Program-made: the position numbers and the translations under genes
Notes under the pieces: model-generated
Told to the model about the DNA's origin: nothing
Database searches by the model: none
The model's input: only the letters and a program-made list of their open reading frames with translations
Source: Trichoplax sp. H2
Lineage: Eukaryota > Placozoa > Uniplacotomia > Trichoplacea
DNA: 64,000 bases
Direction: 5' to 3'
NCBI GenBank assembly: GCA_003344405.1
Contig: NOWV01000082.1
Coordinates: 267,749 to 331,748 of the forward strand
Part shown: in pieces, positions 51,601 through 64,000 of the stretch
Numbering within the stretch: the stretch's first letter is position 1
How the letters are laid out: every line of letters starts with the position of its first letter

Positions 51601-53386
51601 ACTACCTAATATTTCGTCTGGGGGGTAAGAGCACAGATGTAACTATATTGAGGGTAGACGGAGGATTATATGAGATATTAGCTTACAAAAACGAGCAAAA
51701 CTTTGGTGGAGAAGATTTTAGTTGCACTATTAGTGAATGTTTAATAAAGGAATTTGAAAAGTATGGGCTAGTTTCAAAGTAGTTATATAATTATAATTTT
51801 TTTTACCTTATTGGATTCATTTATATTTTCATTTATTACAATAAATTTTGTTTAGAAAATGGAATGTACAGATCCCAAGGGACAGTCAACGCGCTCTCAA
51901 TAAATTCTTAAAAGCTGCTGAGCAATGCAAACAAATCCTATCGTTATCTCCTACTGCAACTCATTTCATTGAATCCGCGTATGATGGTATCGATTACCAG
52001 TGTAGTATTAGTCGAACTAAATTTGAGATGCTATGCAGTAAACTATTGGAAAAGTGCCTTAACTTAATCGATAATACCTTGAATGATACATCTTTGACCA
52101 AGACTGATATTGCTAAGGTCGCAAAAAATGCTTGCGATTTATTACATTAAAGTAGCAGTCTATTAATATTATTATTTAACGAAAATTAATCATATACCGT
52201 TGTATAGTTTCAGATTTAATGTCGTGATAATTTAATGTAAGTCATTAAAGTTAATAATATTTATACATAGATTATTCTTAGCGGAGGATCATCACGTATT
52301 TTAAAACTCCAAGAAATAATTAAAGCCAGATTTGACATCCCAGTCTGTGTAGGTATAAATCCAGGAGAGGTCATTGCTATCGGTGCCGCTGCACAGGTTG
52401 GTTAGCTGAAATCTTGGAGAGTAATTTACGTAAAGAATTTATGTTTAGCTGCATTCGTGATTAGTCACTGATTATTCTTCCTACTCGTATGTTAATTATA
52501 CAGGGAGGACTTATTTCGAAAGAATCTTCCGACTGCAGTGAGAAGACTTTATCAGTCCTTTGCTCTCCGTGTGGTATTTGTGTCTCGGTAAATATCTCTA
52601 GTCATTTCATAGCATAGAATAGGCGATAAATAATAGAATCTTAGTTAAAATAGAATAAATATAAAGTTTGTTACGGTATTAGGACAGAGAAAGTGATCTT
52701 ATAGTGGACGACGTGCAGGTTATTGTTCCCAACCTTTGTCCTCTTCCTTTCCGAAAGAGAATTCCGCTGCGAGAAGTCTGTGTCGAGAATCCTCTAGTTT
52801 GTATATATGTACATCAATTGCTTCGATCCGACAAAGAGTACGAAATTCGACCAATAGCAAAGGTATTCGCTACAATTGGGTTTCTTACAATCTATGTAAT
52901 CTTTATATGATAAGACAATTTATGAATCTCGGGTTTTCCGCCGTAGTTGGTATTAACCGATTTATCAAAAGACGATGACAACCGCTTTATAATTGATGTG
53001 GAATATAAACGGTATGACAAACTATAAATATTCTACTCGTTCGATTGTATTCATGAAACACCCAGTTTTTTAGCTGATCTACTATTAAATAGTACGATTA
53101 TGTAAAATGTGTATATAGTACTTGTAAACTCAATATTATACCCTAGTCCTTTCTAGACAACCCTTAGATGATATATTTAAGACTATTTTTGTTCGTAAAT
53201 TGTTCTATTAATTATCTGTAATCGCACTTTATTTTCCTGAAAAGTTTCTAGTGATGATATCAGGGATTGATCATTGTTCTTAACGATCACTGATATTATA
53301 GGGATGGAGAAATTAAAATAGAACTAATAGAGACCATTTCAAAACAAGCAACATCCTTAACTATCGGCACCGAGAAGATAGAGTGA
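48679..53386 (+). CDS. HSPA14: HSPA14, ribosome-associated Hsp70-like protein
   Basis: Fourteen exons join in frame to 516 aa (human 509): 48679-48735, 49627-49707, 50431-50513, 50713-50761, 50941-51043, 51183-51273, 51381-51485, 51599-51778, 51856-52117, 52271-52396, 52504-52587, 52683-52862, 52947-53011, 53302-53386. The N-terminal ATPase half shows FGLHFGGTNLTLAV (phosphate loop 1), RVVLAVPVYY, FVKEPCAAALAYQIG, RLGGKSTDVTILRV (phosphate loop 2) and LSGGSSRI (adenosine motif). As in human HSPA14, the substrate half is short, with no helical lid or EEVD tail. In mammals it pairs with the J-protein MPP11/DNAJC2 as the ribosome-associated complex acting on nascent chains. Both phosphate loops are degenerate relative to canonical Hsp70 (GGT and LGGK). 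The GTCGC donor after 52117 is unusual. A polyadenylation signal AATAAA is at 53476-53481. Confidence 0.94.
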
Positions 53387-56300
53387 AGCGCAAAGTCAGT
53401 AATAGTAGCCATAGAGAATACACGTTGTGATTGCATAATCGTATTTGCGTTATCTTTGTATTTGAACTTTAAATTAATAAACGTTCGTGAGCTAGACTTT
53501 GTTACGGCTGCATTTATGGTGTTGAACGCTATGAGATAACCAAATTTTTACATTTTCTTAATAAAATACGTTTCATTGTCATAATGAGATCTACTGCTCT
53601 CATAAAAAGCCTCGAAATGGTAGCTAAATCATCTTTCATTAATTATACGATATTAAGTTCTTATTCAAATGTAAATTTTGCTATTAGTTCGATAATTTTG
53701 TATTATCGTAGTACTGCAGTCAACTGTACATCATATTCAATGAACGAACCATGGTTTGACACATGAAATATCGTCTACTGGTAAAAAAATACGTATATAT
53801 GCCATAGCAATCATATTAAAATTTTCTGTTGCTAAAAATAATTTGATTGGACTGTTTAAGATTATTCACGTAAAGTAATACGTATGCTATTTAGTTTTAA
53901 TCTTAAACCAAAAAAATATCAGAAATGAACATTACTATAGCACATTATGGAGAATTACATATTTGTGTCGATTAGAAACAGAATATAAGAAATATAGAAT
54001 TATGGCTAAAGTAAAGCTCATGTCGATGTTTCTTACGTATAATAGCACCAAGTAGCGCTGCTTGTATGTTATCAGATTACCGTATAACCGTAAAGATGAT
54101 TAATCGATTTAGCTATGAGATCAATATCAGTATAATATTCATATGAATATTGACAATTCGTAAGAAGAAATGAAATTTTAATGCTGCATACTGTATTGCA
54201 AAGAACTAACCGAGTTAATTAAATGAAAAATCGCCAAATGGTGCTACAACTATTAGATCACTTAACTACATGTGTAAGTTTTATATCTTTAATTTTGAAT
54301 AGATATCCGTTAAACTCGAGCCTGCAATGCTATTTAGCGAACTAAGCATATAGTACTAGTAAGCTACAGCATACACAATTTTTACCGAATGCTATGCTTT
54401 ATTTTTAATTTTTTTAAACGATTTTTAGCACTGTAACGTTTGAAAGGCGATTAGCAATTCTATCGAATTTATACAAAAACATGCCAGAACACCGCTTATA
54501 TATTGCCCTTTAACATAGTTATGGAATTATTTCCTGACAACCTGCTATGGTATTAGGATACAGTATACAGTATAATGAAGTACGTGCTGACTGGTATATA
54601 ACTCAGACTAGTTGCCGGATGACAGATCACTATTCATTCCTGAGCTACCTTTAGTAAGAATGAGAAAAGATTTAGTTAAATTTTCATGAGGCTCTGCGAA
54701 AGGCAGTTGGATGCCTTGGCATACTATAATTAGATAACTATTGTAATGGATGTATAACTCTGTATCTAGCTGTACATGTAATAACTTTAAAAATCTAATT
54801 AAGTTAGCAAGTCTTAAAGGTAAAATTATATTCACGATTTCAAGATTTTCATGTAATCATTATCTACTGCAGTTAACTGAGATTTAAAAAAGAAACAGAA
54901 CTTATTTATTTGATTCCCAGTGACTATACTCTAACCCAATTTTGGATCCTAACGTAGTGCGATAGTATTACAATGTAGTACTAACGCAAGAATTACTTTC
55001 TATAATTATTATTTTAAGATTTCCCTTGTCCTCCTATTTATTAGTCTGTAAAGAATAAAAAATATGCCGTAACTGAAGGAATTGATAAGGTCAATAAACT
55101 TGATAATTCGTACGTTTGGATTTTTCAATGAATAAATATTTAATCTATTTTTTTGTTACTAAAATAGTAATTACTAATAAGAAATTACAAGCTATCCGTT
55201 CTGTTATCTGCTGAAGAGAAGTTTGTAACCGTGTAGTCAAGGAAGAAGTAATGAATGATATAATGTCTTAATTCAGTATATGGGTTGGTGCTAAGGTAGT
55301 GATCTCCAAACAACTTCGTTAAACCCGCTATTAAGTATATAGCAAATAGGAAAATTTATATTAACTAACAAAATGTAAGCCGCAACTTAAAATCATTAAA
55401 AGTTGCTAAATAAAAGCGAAATGGTAAATACTAGGCTGATTGCTAATCCTTCAGTTATTTATGATTTTTAATCATCTCCCTATTAAGCGAGCGTTTTATC
55501 GTATATGATCATGTACGGTTATAAAGTTTTATAATTTTAAACTTTTCCAATAATCCAACAAAATATAAAATTTCTTGGCCTCATTGTTTTTTAGGCAAGT
55601 ATATACGAATATTTGTGTACTATTTATGTACCTTATGACATTCAGTATTTTTAAGGCTAGTTGTTTCTTTACAAACTTGATGATCAATACTTACAATAAT
55701 CTATTACGATTGATATCACGTCTTATTGTGACGATTTATATAAGCCTAACTAATTATATGTAATCATTAAAATAATATATGAGGGCTATTATTAATCCAA
55801 CATTAAAGCATTTAACAAAGCTCGGGCATATTTTTCAGAAAGAAATATTGCACCAAACAAAGTGATGTTATTTAATTGCTGTAAATAAGTTGCTATAATG
55901 GCGTTGTAAGAGTGGTATTTCCGATTGATTAATCTTCTATTTCTAAAACAATAACGAAAGTAATTCCAGGTGTTTTTCTTCCCATCACTTTACAATATTA
56001 AGCCGAGTCATGTACTATACAAATTGCTCATATGGGTGAATAATGTCATCCTAAACATGTTTTTGACGCGTTAAAAAAATATACTTTATGAATACTTATG
56101 ATCAACTGGCATCAAATAAAAAATACTCCTTAAATTTAAATCTCCTGTTTAGTTTTGATATACTGTAAATACAGAACGTACTGTAGTGGAAATAAATAAT
56201 TGCGGTATTAAATATCAGTATCAATCGGATGAACTCTTTAGTGATGGTACCGTGCTATTATATAAGAAGCTAACACAAACAATACTGGTAATCACTATAA

Positions 56301-56811
56301 TAGTATGTAACGGTTTTATTTGCTCATTCTTGAAGTCTCATATTAAACATTTTTAATTAAGAAGTAAACTGTGGCTTTGATAAAGTAGCAAATGTATAAT
56401 AGGTAGGCTAGAGTGGAAGGTAAAATATTATAATTTAGCCAATCGCATCACTGCTAAATAATTTAATAAGTAAGGAAATTGCTTTAAGCTTTTAAATTTA
56501 AGTTAATTTGATCATCAATATTTAACTAAGAAATAAATAAATAATAAAGTTTCATCATCGCGATTAATGGCATTCCTTCGTATAGATTTTAGAAATAAGT
56601 GGAGCATATATTATTTTCTTAAGTTCATACAATGGTCTTTGGAGCTTATATAATTTACTAATTAATCTTTTAGAACATACGATGTGTATAAATATTGAAG
56701 TTTTGGAGTAGTAACCTCATTACAAAATTGCATCACTAGTAAAACTGGTGGACAAATAGTGTTATATCAAATAATTTGTCTCAGTAAAATTATTACCAAA
56801 AATTACTATTC
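53387..56811. other. Intergenic, no gene seen
   Basis: The HSPA14 polyadenylation signal is near the left edge. The rest has only short unrecognised open frames and no repeat array. Confidence 0.5.
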
Positions 56812-59800
56812 ATGGACCATAAGATAAAAATTTTAGCATTGATAGTTATTGCTATTGCTGGCCTATCTTCAGGAAAATCGATGGTAAGTCAATGTTGATA
56901 AGAATAATAGCATTCTATTCATTTTTAATTTTAAAACTTCTTTACTGTACTTGACATATGTCTCAAAATTAATACGACAAGAACTTCGATTCCTTCTAAA
57001 ATTCACTTTATTACATGAATAAAACTAGCCACTACCATTATCTACGTTTGTAGTGCCAATCAACACCTTTTCTAAATATTAGGCACCTGTATAATCTTAC
57101 TGTCTAATCTGTATACATGATCTATTTTGGGTTACACACTATACTCTTTAATACATTATTCGTTCTCAATTATTTTGCCGAGTAGATTTTATGTTCAAAT
57201 ACTGTATGAAGTAGATATATTGATCAAAACCATAATTAAGTTATTGATGGTACATTATCTTCATCATAATTATAATTGATCATTTCAGTTTACTACAATA
57301 CAAGAAAACATATTTGTTATCCAGCGACATAGAATCGAATGTTTGAATATAATATCGAAGGTTATTGTCTTATACTGTATGAAACTCTTGCGATAATTTT
57401 GAGATTAGCCGTAAATAAGATAAATTTACTGCTGATGTTCGATAGAATAGAAGATAGTGTAAAAATCTTACTATTAAATGAAAGATTACGCTATATGTAT
57501 AATCTGGTACTTAGACAGCAATGCTTTAGTAGAATTTAAACAAAAATTGATAAGTTTAGACTCATAGCGAACACTTATAGCTACTTCTTTAAATTTTTCT
57601 TTTAAGTTTTTCCGGTAACATCTACCGCTTAAATCATTATATTTTAGCGAATCATTTAATATTGCTTTCAATAGATATTAGACTTTATGAATTTATACTA
57701 ATTTCTTATTCACCTATGAGTGCTCTTGTAGTAAATCTCTAAAAATATCAGATTAGTTTTATTGATGACATAATCAACTCTAATTGACAAACATAAACTT
57801 GAAATTTTATTATGCATAAATTATTATATTTGGATGTTAAAGAGTTGTTTAACTAAAAAATTCTTTTTCTTTCACTCTTAAACATCGCTTCTAGGATAAA
57901 AATGGGCGAAATTCTGTTTCTCTTTGGACAGTTAGTATACTCATATATGCACATATAGATAGATTGAAATGATCTAGTGTCGCAAATTACCTATGAGTAA
58001 ATCGTATTATTTTCTTTTATTGTCTATCTTCCCCGGATTACCGATTACTTATGCATTATTTTAATGTTAAACTTGACACAGTCCGCAGCTAGAGATTCTA
58101 AACTAGCCGAAAGGGTAAGTAATTATGAATGTACCTTTTAATATAATATTAAATATTCCAACGAGTTTACCATTACATTTTTACATTTTAAGAGAATCAT
58201 TCAGTAATGATAATTCAACGTAATTAGTATGACCAACATCTATAGTATACTATAGCATGCAATACAGTATACGTACTGTACATATACATGTATTGGCACT
58301 ATTATCAACAAATCTTGAATGCGAGATGACAATTTTTCGTCATCACTTTTGTATTTTCTTTAATTATTTAGTTAACCGCTTAAGTTATAATTAAGTGCAG
58401 TAATCCAAAACTCACTGTGGAAACAAAAAAAGCTTTAATAACATTTAGAATAACAAGTTGTTCGGTTGTTTAAAGCAAACACATTTGTTAAATATAGAAC
58501 GATCAACGAAAAGGCTATATCTATTGGGAAACCAAACGCGATGTTAGTCAAATTTAAAATTATTATGTCCTTTTTACAGTATTTTCATCCCAATATATTA
58601 TAATTACGCAGTTGCTACATCATTCGTGCGCTTTCTTAATTTCAAATTCGAAATCCTATTCATTGGCTTGATTTAGAATACTCTAATAACATTATGTTCA
58701 TTTATTGGTTAACAGTCGTGCTTCAAAAATGCATTTGATATATATTTCTACTTATTTTAAAATTTTTCATGCATATGTAGTATTTAATTCAATTAAATTG
58801 TAGTTTGCGCTAGTTTTTGAAATACTTAAAATATATTATAATTCAGTTAAATCATTACTGTTCATATATATTAATTCAATATTTAACTAATTTCTTATAT
58901 AATTATGCCTTCAAATTAGGAAAATCCTGAGGTGAGCTTCTTATCGTTATAAATTCTTGTTCACAAATTTTATGAACAGTTCATTAATTAATCGATTTTC
59001 TTAATTTATACCGCTATTTATTAATCTATTTTACCTAAATGATATCCAGAATTGGCCGTTACTTATGTGCCATGTATTACGATCATATCTGATATCTACA
59101 GCTATAATTCAAACTTAATTGATCTTTGCATATGCCTGATATTCTATATAATTATTGAATGTTATAATTAGGAAACTGTATTATAAATGCTCATAATCTC
59201 ACTTATTCGATAATCTTTACACATTTAATATCGCATCTTAAGTAATATGAAACGATTACTACTTAGAAGATTAATATAAATCGGAACAGTATATCATTAC
59301 CGTTTACAGATATTAATCATTCGACATTTAATCGGTTCTTACATATAGCTATGCTACTAAATTAGGGTAATCCTACCGTGAGCGAGCTTTCTTAACATAG
59401 GAAATTATCTTGCCAATATCGCCATAACTAACAAAAATTTATATTTCTTAATTTATATATCATCACGTGTTAATCTATTTATACCTGAATGACATAATCC
59501 AGAGCTTGGCATTTTTTAAACGCAAGGTATTAAAATCAAATCTAATCTCTATATTACAAAATCTAGGCTTACTTGATATCGATATATTAAATTTTAAATT
59601 TTTCTGTTTATGAATCTATATTCATTTTGGAAATACTGTAATTGTAAATGTAGCATTTTATTCCTGGTCATAGATAATCACTGATATTTCTAAGTCCTTA
59701 TATAATAACTTGTCTTACCTTCACTTACCTATAAATAATGGTTCGGAGTTTAATAAAACGAAGCATAAGTCACTTATTTCTAAAATACTTATACGTAAAT

Positions 59801-61245
59801 AAGACGTATATTGATAGTATTGATATCAATTACGTACGCGTATACAAGTGACTGACTATTTAATTAATTTCCTATGTATGGCTACACGATGAAATCAGGA
59901 CAATTTATTGGTTAGTAGACCATAACTATAAATTCATCATTTCTCTCTAAAGCATAGAATTGTTGCTATTTTCTAAATTTAAGGCTATATGATACTATTT
60001 AAATTCATTGGTGTCTTTTCCTCTAAATTTAAGGAGGATTATCCTTTTTTCGGAAATAAAAAACGCCAAGATTATCCTTTTTTTGGAAATAAAAAACGCC
60101 AAGATTATCCTTTTTTCGGAAGCAGAAAACGCCAGGTCAGCTTCTATGATTGTTATAATATATATTACAATAAACAGTAACGAAAATTGATATTTAGAAG
60201 TTGCCCATTATAAAGCTAAGCGTAGTAATTTCAACAGGCATAATTAACAATTTTTAGAATCATTCTATCAATGCTTATCTGTATTCAAACAGTATATATT
60301 ATTACACATTGTATCCGTATTGTGAATCCAAAGCAAAGCAGCCATTATTAATGAAACACCATAATTTGATGGCCATATTGACAAATAATTGAGATTGCTT
60401 CTCTTTAATAGTGTGCAATCCTCTCCTGCAGTATTATAGGCATAGATTCATTTCCTACATTAAAATATCGTTCTTTATTTAATGATGCCGTTGACTGTAC
60501 TGTACGTTAAGCATACAAATGTAAATTATTTCCCCCAAAATTCCTATTACTTTACACACTTATTTTCATTAATATTATGGGCTGATTTCCATGTTCTCAC
60601 ATGGAAAAAGGTGAGCTATTAATATTATTTAATAAAGTGAAGATCAATTAAATGAATAATTGAACTTTATGCTCCACTTGTATAGAACTTAAGGGAAGAT
60701 AAAGTGGACAGTTCGGTAAGTTATTTGTAAATAATGGTTGCAAATTATGTAATGATACGCATCGTACAGTATTAATATAGGAATATAAAGTGTTACTGGT
60801 TAATATCGCTCCTTTGAAAGCAAAAGTTTAATCTATCTGAATCGATAAACATGGCTATTATAGCTTAAAGTTATGATTATAATTATTAAGAGATATAATT
60901 ATTTTAATTAGGATGATATGTGGGATTTCCTTGAGAGAGATGTAAGTATATCACTACCATTTAGTCTGCTAAGTTTATAAATTTAACCAAGGTGAGTATA
61001 TAAAGTGGTTACCAATAGTTTTGCTGTATGACTGCATAAATTTATGAACATTGATTATGCTAATAATGATGAATACTCAGTCCAATTAAACAGTATAACA
61101 GCAATCAGGTCAGCAATTGTATAGCTGTTGATTTCAATTAAAATGATTTACATCGTAGCACTATCTGTTTAATGTTTTAATGTAGATCATTCCTTTTTGG
61201 AAGAGGAACCGATTGGCCTCCATTAAGAGGTCAAGAATGAATTAA
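56812..61245 (+). CDS. Placozoan endomorphin-like (YPFF) peptide precursor made of microexons
   Basis: Proposed exons 56812-56883, 58082-58114, 58920-58931, 59366-59377, 60034-60135, 60686-60715, 60912-60941 and 61186-61245 are all phase 0 and join to about 116 aa. Exon 1 is a signal peptide (MDHKIKILALIVIAIAG). Exon 2 is SAARDSKLAER. Exons 3 and 4 are only 12 nt each (ENPE and GNPT). Exon 5 carries three peptides: EDYPFFGN-KKR, QDYPFFGN-KKR and QDYPFFGS-RKR. QDYPFFGN/S are the endomorphin-like peptides described from Trichoplax, where they arrest ciliary gliding. The Gly is followed by Asn or Ser, so these are not amidated; N-terminal Gln should cyclise to pyroglutamate. Acidic spacers NLREDKVDSS and DDMWDFLERD follow, and the last exon gives IIPFWKRNRLASIKRSRMN. 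Exon 5 is certain; the small exons are inferred from splice sites and phase. Confidence 0.85.
58914..59520 (+). repeat. Tandemly duplicated 12-nt microexon plus its downstream intron
   Basis: AAATTAG-GAAAATCCTGAG-GTGAGC at 58914 and AAATTAG-GGTAATCCTACC-GTGAGC at 59360 share acceptor, exon core (AATCCT) and donor. The following introns are also alike: TTAATCTATTTTACCTAAATGATATCCAGAATTGGC near 59020 versus a similar stretch near 59470. The period is about 446 bp. Confidence 0.65.
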
Positions 61246-63931
61246 TGGTCCTAGCGGGTATCGCTACTTTATCTAAGTAAGTGTGCTGTTCAAGTTTATC
61301 GATTTTATTAACTTAAATTTTCAATCTAAATTATAAATTAGTAACTGTAATCCAACATTTATTATTATACGCATTTTTAACTTACTATCTTTACATAAAT
61401 TTTGAAGTAGTCACCTAGCAATCACAAGCATCGTTACAAAGGATAAATTTGGACATTGTAGTGGAAGTTTGAAGTTTAATGTGTCGTAACATGATAACTC
61501 GATTATTATGGACTCTTGTAACAATTTATTATAGTGGAAGTAATTTCTAGATTAGAAATGAAATCATATGTATATTTATAAATAATTTGGAGACTTGAAC
61601 TATTTAAATGTAGAAAAGATCTATGTCCCTGCTTAAAAATAAAATCGATGCAAGATTAACTTATTTCTAAGACGGTATATACTGTTTGTTTATGTAGAGT
61701 TTTTAAGACTTAATGACATAACAATCACCGAATGACTTAATGTTTAGCAGCCCGCCCACTACTTCTGCCTTAATTTAGTTATACAGTTCAGTATATGTGA
61801 AGATTAGTGTACTAATTATCTCGGTATTAACTCTAGCCTTTGTGAGAATATCTACTTTATCGCTCGAACACCTAGTTATCTCTAAGTCCAATGAAATATA
61901 TTTATATACAGTATGTACCCTCCTTTGCATAGTACTGTGCATCAGTGTATGATTAAGTATATAGAATGTTAATGCCTTAACGGTAACTTTGCAGTATGCA
62001 AAAATCCCTAACCGTCCCTCTCTTCAAACTCCCGGCTTTTATACCCTCGACGGCGGATTATACCGTAGGGTGTATGTAGAATCTGCAGTAAACCCTTCTA
62101 ATACTTGGAAGCCCTAACCATCGCGGTTCTTCCTTATGGTCCTAACATAGCTATTCTGTGTCATATTGTAGGTTCTGCACTACTGTATTTACACCCTAGA
62201 CGGAGTATTACTGTAGGGTGTCTGCAGAATCTACAATCAAGCCTTTCATACACTTGGAAGTCCTAACCATTGTGGTTCATCCCCATGGTCCTAGCATAGC
62301 TATTCTGTATCATACTGTAGGTACTACACTAATCTTAGCATTTTCGAAATGTCAGTTATGTACTGTACAAGCAGTGATACGGTCGGTGTTCCTTCTTTAG
62401 TAGCCTCTTGTATAAGTCTGTTTGTATATAACAGTATATACTGTTATAGAATGCATAGACTAATACGTATTAATACCTATAGTACAGTACTAGTAATATC
62501 GCCAACCGCTTCGCCGTCCGTTTATGTAAGTTAGGATAGTTTAGTAAATAATTCAATATATGCAACACAATTCAAGCTGTAGTCAAGACGGATAGTTTAT
62601 GTACTTTATCTTTATTTACGCTCTGGTGTATACTCCTGACGTACGTATTTTGGACGTATACAGCACTTGAAAAAGGAAAAAATACGCGTATGGTTGGTTG
62701 GGTACCAGGCTCTACTGGATATGTTGTTTAGGTATACAGTAATTAGTGCACAGTATATCTCACTGGATACTTAGAGCTGACTTGTGAACTTAATTTACGC
62801 GCATTCTCTCCTTCCAATTAGCCCTATTCTTCTGACATAACCGAGCTAGCACGTTAAATCAGCACAATTTGGTATCTGACTTGCTATCAGTTATGACTTA
62901 GTAAACTGAAAAGGCTTCACATCTCTGATAACATCGATGCTTCAGTACCGTAAATTGAAGTAAGATAGTACTCCCTAGCTCTGCCATCGAGCGTTTCATT
63001 GCTAGCTTACATGCTTTTGCAGTCATTACGAGTATAAATTTTAGAGGGAGGAATGATAAATTCTTCTCTAATAGGAATTTAAGTTTATTACATAAAATTT
63101 AAATATACTGACTAGTCTAGAAGGCTCGAACTGAAATTGCTTGCAATTTAAGGGATTATTGCACTATAAAGCAATGCGCCATTGGACATGTGAACGGACA
63201 GGGATAAACAGTAAATAGGACACTAAAGTATATTGAATGGTTTGACTTCGTCAAATATACTTACAAACATAAGAGACATAACGATCTGTACTGATTAATT
63301 CGTAAATGAAGCAAAAAATAATTTATTGTAGATTACATTGAAGGTACGTCCTGAAATGGTTAATAAATTGATCTTATGTTATTAAAAGCCGCAAGGAAGA
63401 ACTCGGATTAATCCCATTAACATATTGCTATGGCTTTACTATAATTGCTAACTGGTCCGTTGCTACTTTTTCAAGACATAGTAATAATCACCGATATCTT
63501 AAATAGGGAAATGAATGATTCATCAAAAATTTAGCTATATCCAGAAGAGAAATTATTCCAAAATTTCGAAAGGAAAAAATTCTAAACTGGAGGATACTCT
63601 GAAATTATACTGGTCACAGTTTCGTAATTAAGCATTGTAACATTATATATTTCGTGGCGTAAAAGACCTTTTACTACGGTAACACCATGTATGATTAACT
63701 CAGAGTAATTTAGCGCAAGTAAGGTACTCATTAGGTGATATGAATCATTGCTATTGTATCTACCTGGATGACCGCAGCCATAAGCTACTAGAAGAAGGTC
63801 TTCTTTTAGTAGTCCATAGTGCAGCTTAAAATTATCTCATATCCTAACATGGATACGTGACCTAGTTCCTTACTAGCCCAATCTAGTAAACTAATTAAGC
63901 TAATTCCTTATGAATGAAACCTTAATCAAGG
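61246..63931. other. Subtelomeric region without genes
   Basis: No gene is recognised. It contains the 150-bp tandem duplication at 62041-62335 and a near-perfect hairpin at 63785-63812 (CTACTAGAAGAAG, GT, CTTCTTTTAGTAG). Confidence 0.5.
62041..62335. repeat. 150-bp subtelomeric tandem duplication
   Basis: The unit starting ATACCCTCGACGG at 62041 repeats from 62191 (ACACCCTAGACGG). Both contain GTAGGGTGT, then ACTTGGAAG, CCTAACCAT, ATGGTCCTA and ACATAGCTATTCTGT-like blocks. Copies are roughly 80% alike by eye. Short CCCTA/TAGGG-like motifs within it echo the telomere repeat. Confidence 0.85.
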
Positions 63932-64000
63932 TTAGGGTTAGGGTTAGGGTTAGGGTTAGGGTTAGGGTTAGGGTTAGGGTTAGGGTTAGGGTTAGGGTTA
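63932..64000 (+). repeat. Telomere, (TTAGGG)n
   Basis: About 11.5 perfect TTAGGG units run to the last base. The G-rich strand points off the right edge, the orientation of a true chromosome end rather than an interstitial block. Confidence 0.97.

Noticed and set aside
57289-57315. Extra YPFF-gene exon reading FTTIQENIF
   Set aside because: It has a good acceptor and is frame-neutral, but the donor would be GTTATC, which is weak. It was left out of the model.
60942-60990. Possible exon SAKFINLTK before a GTGAGT at about 60990
   Set aside because: It would leave an intron of about 23 nt after the previous exon, too short to splice.

Overview
This is AT-rich eukaryotic nuclear DNA with many short introns. 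It reaches a chromosome end: the last 69 bases are a perfect TTAGGG array pointing off the right edge. The organism is most likely a placozoan (Trichoplax or close kin). The strongest clue is a precursor at 56.8-61.2 kb carrying three copies of DYPFFG(N/S) between KKR/RKR sites, which is the known Trichoplax endomorphin-like peptide. A precursor with nine repeated amidation-type cassettes, mostly ending ITFGKR (placozoan SITFamide type), and compact animal housekeeping genes agree with this. All gene models were spliced by eye. For every multi-exon coding gene the listed exons add up to an open frame.

Layout. Left part, 0-20 kb: a decayed integrase-type mobile-element gene (0.7-1.1 kb); a secreted trypsin-like serine protease (2.2-3.3 kb, minus); INCENP, the Aurora B scaffold (7.2-12.2 kb, minus, 12 exons); TMEM138 (14.9-16.4 kb, plus); and the mitochondrial single-stranded DNA-binding protein (17.6-18.7 kb, minus). 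Middle part, 20-46 kb: large gene-poor stretches holding three minus-strand secreted-peptide precursors. One is a 14-exon gene made of tiny in-frame exons (21.9-26.5 kb), one is the SITFamide-type precursor (35.5-37.4 kb), and one is a short precursor ending PRY-Gly-Arg (43.1-44.2 kb). Then comes a divergent housekeeping pair, a mitochondrial-type HINT (46.6-48.2 kb, minus) and HSPA14 (48.7-53.4 kb, plus). Right part: the YPFF precursor (56.8-61.2 kb, plus), then gene-free subtelomere with a 150-bp duplication, then the telomere.

Two themes stand out. First, four predicted secreted-peptide precursors lie in one 40-kb stretch. Two of them are built from phase-0 exons of 12-57 bases, so one exon is roughly one peptide cassette. 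The three minus-strand precursors share a proline-rich xPPPxxY motif near peptide ends. Second, islands of the pentamer TACTG and its complement CAGTA, arranged as nested palindromes, sit at the starts of the housekeeping genes (INCENP/TMEM138, mtSSB, HINT/HSPA14) and are absent around the peptide genes.

The microexon peptide-cassette gene at 21.9-26.5 kb is my best candidate for something not previously described. I recognise neither the protein nor its cassettes.
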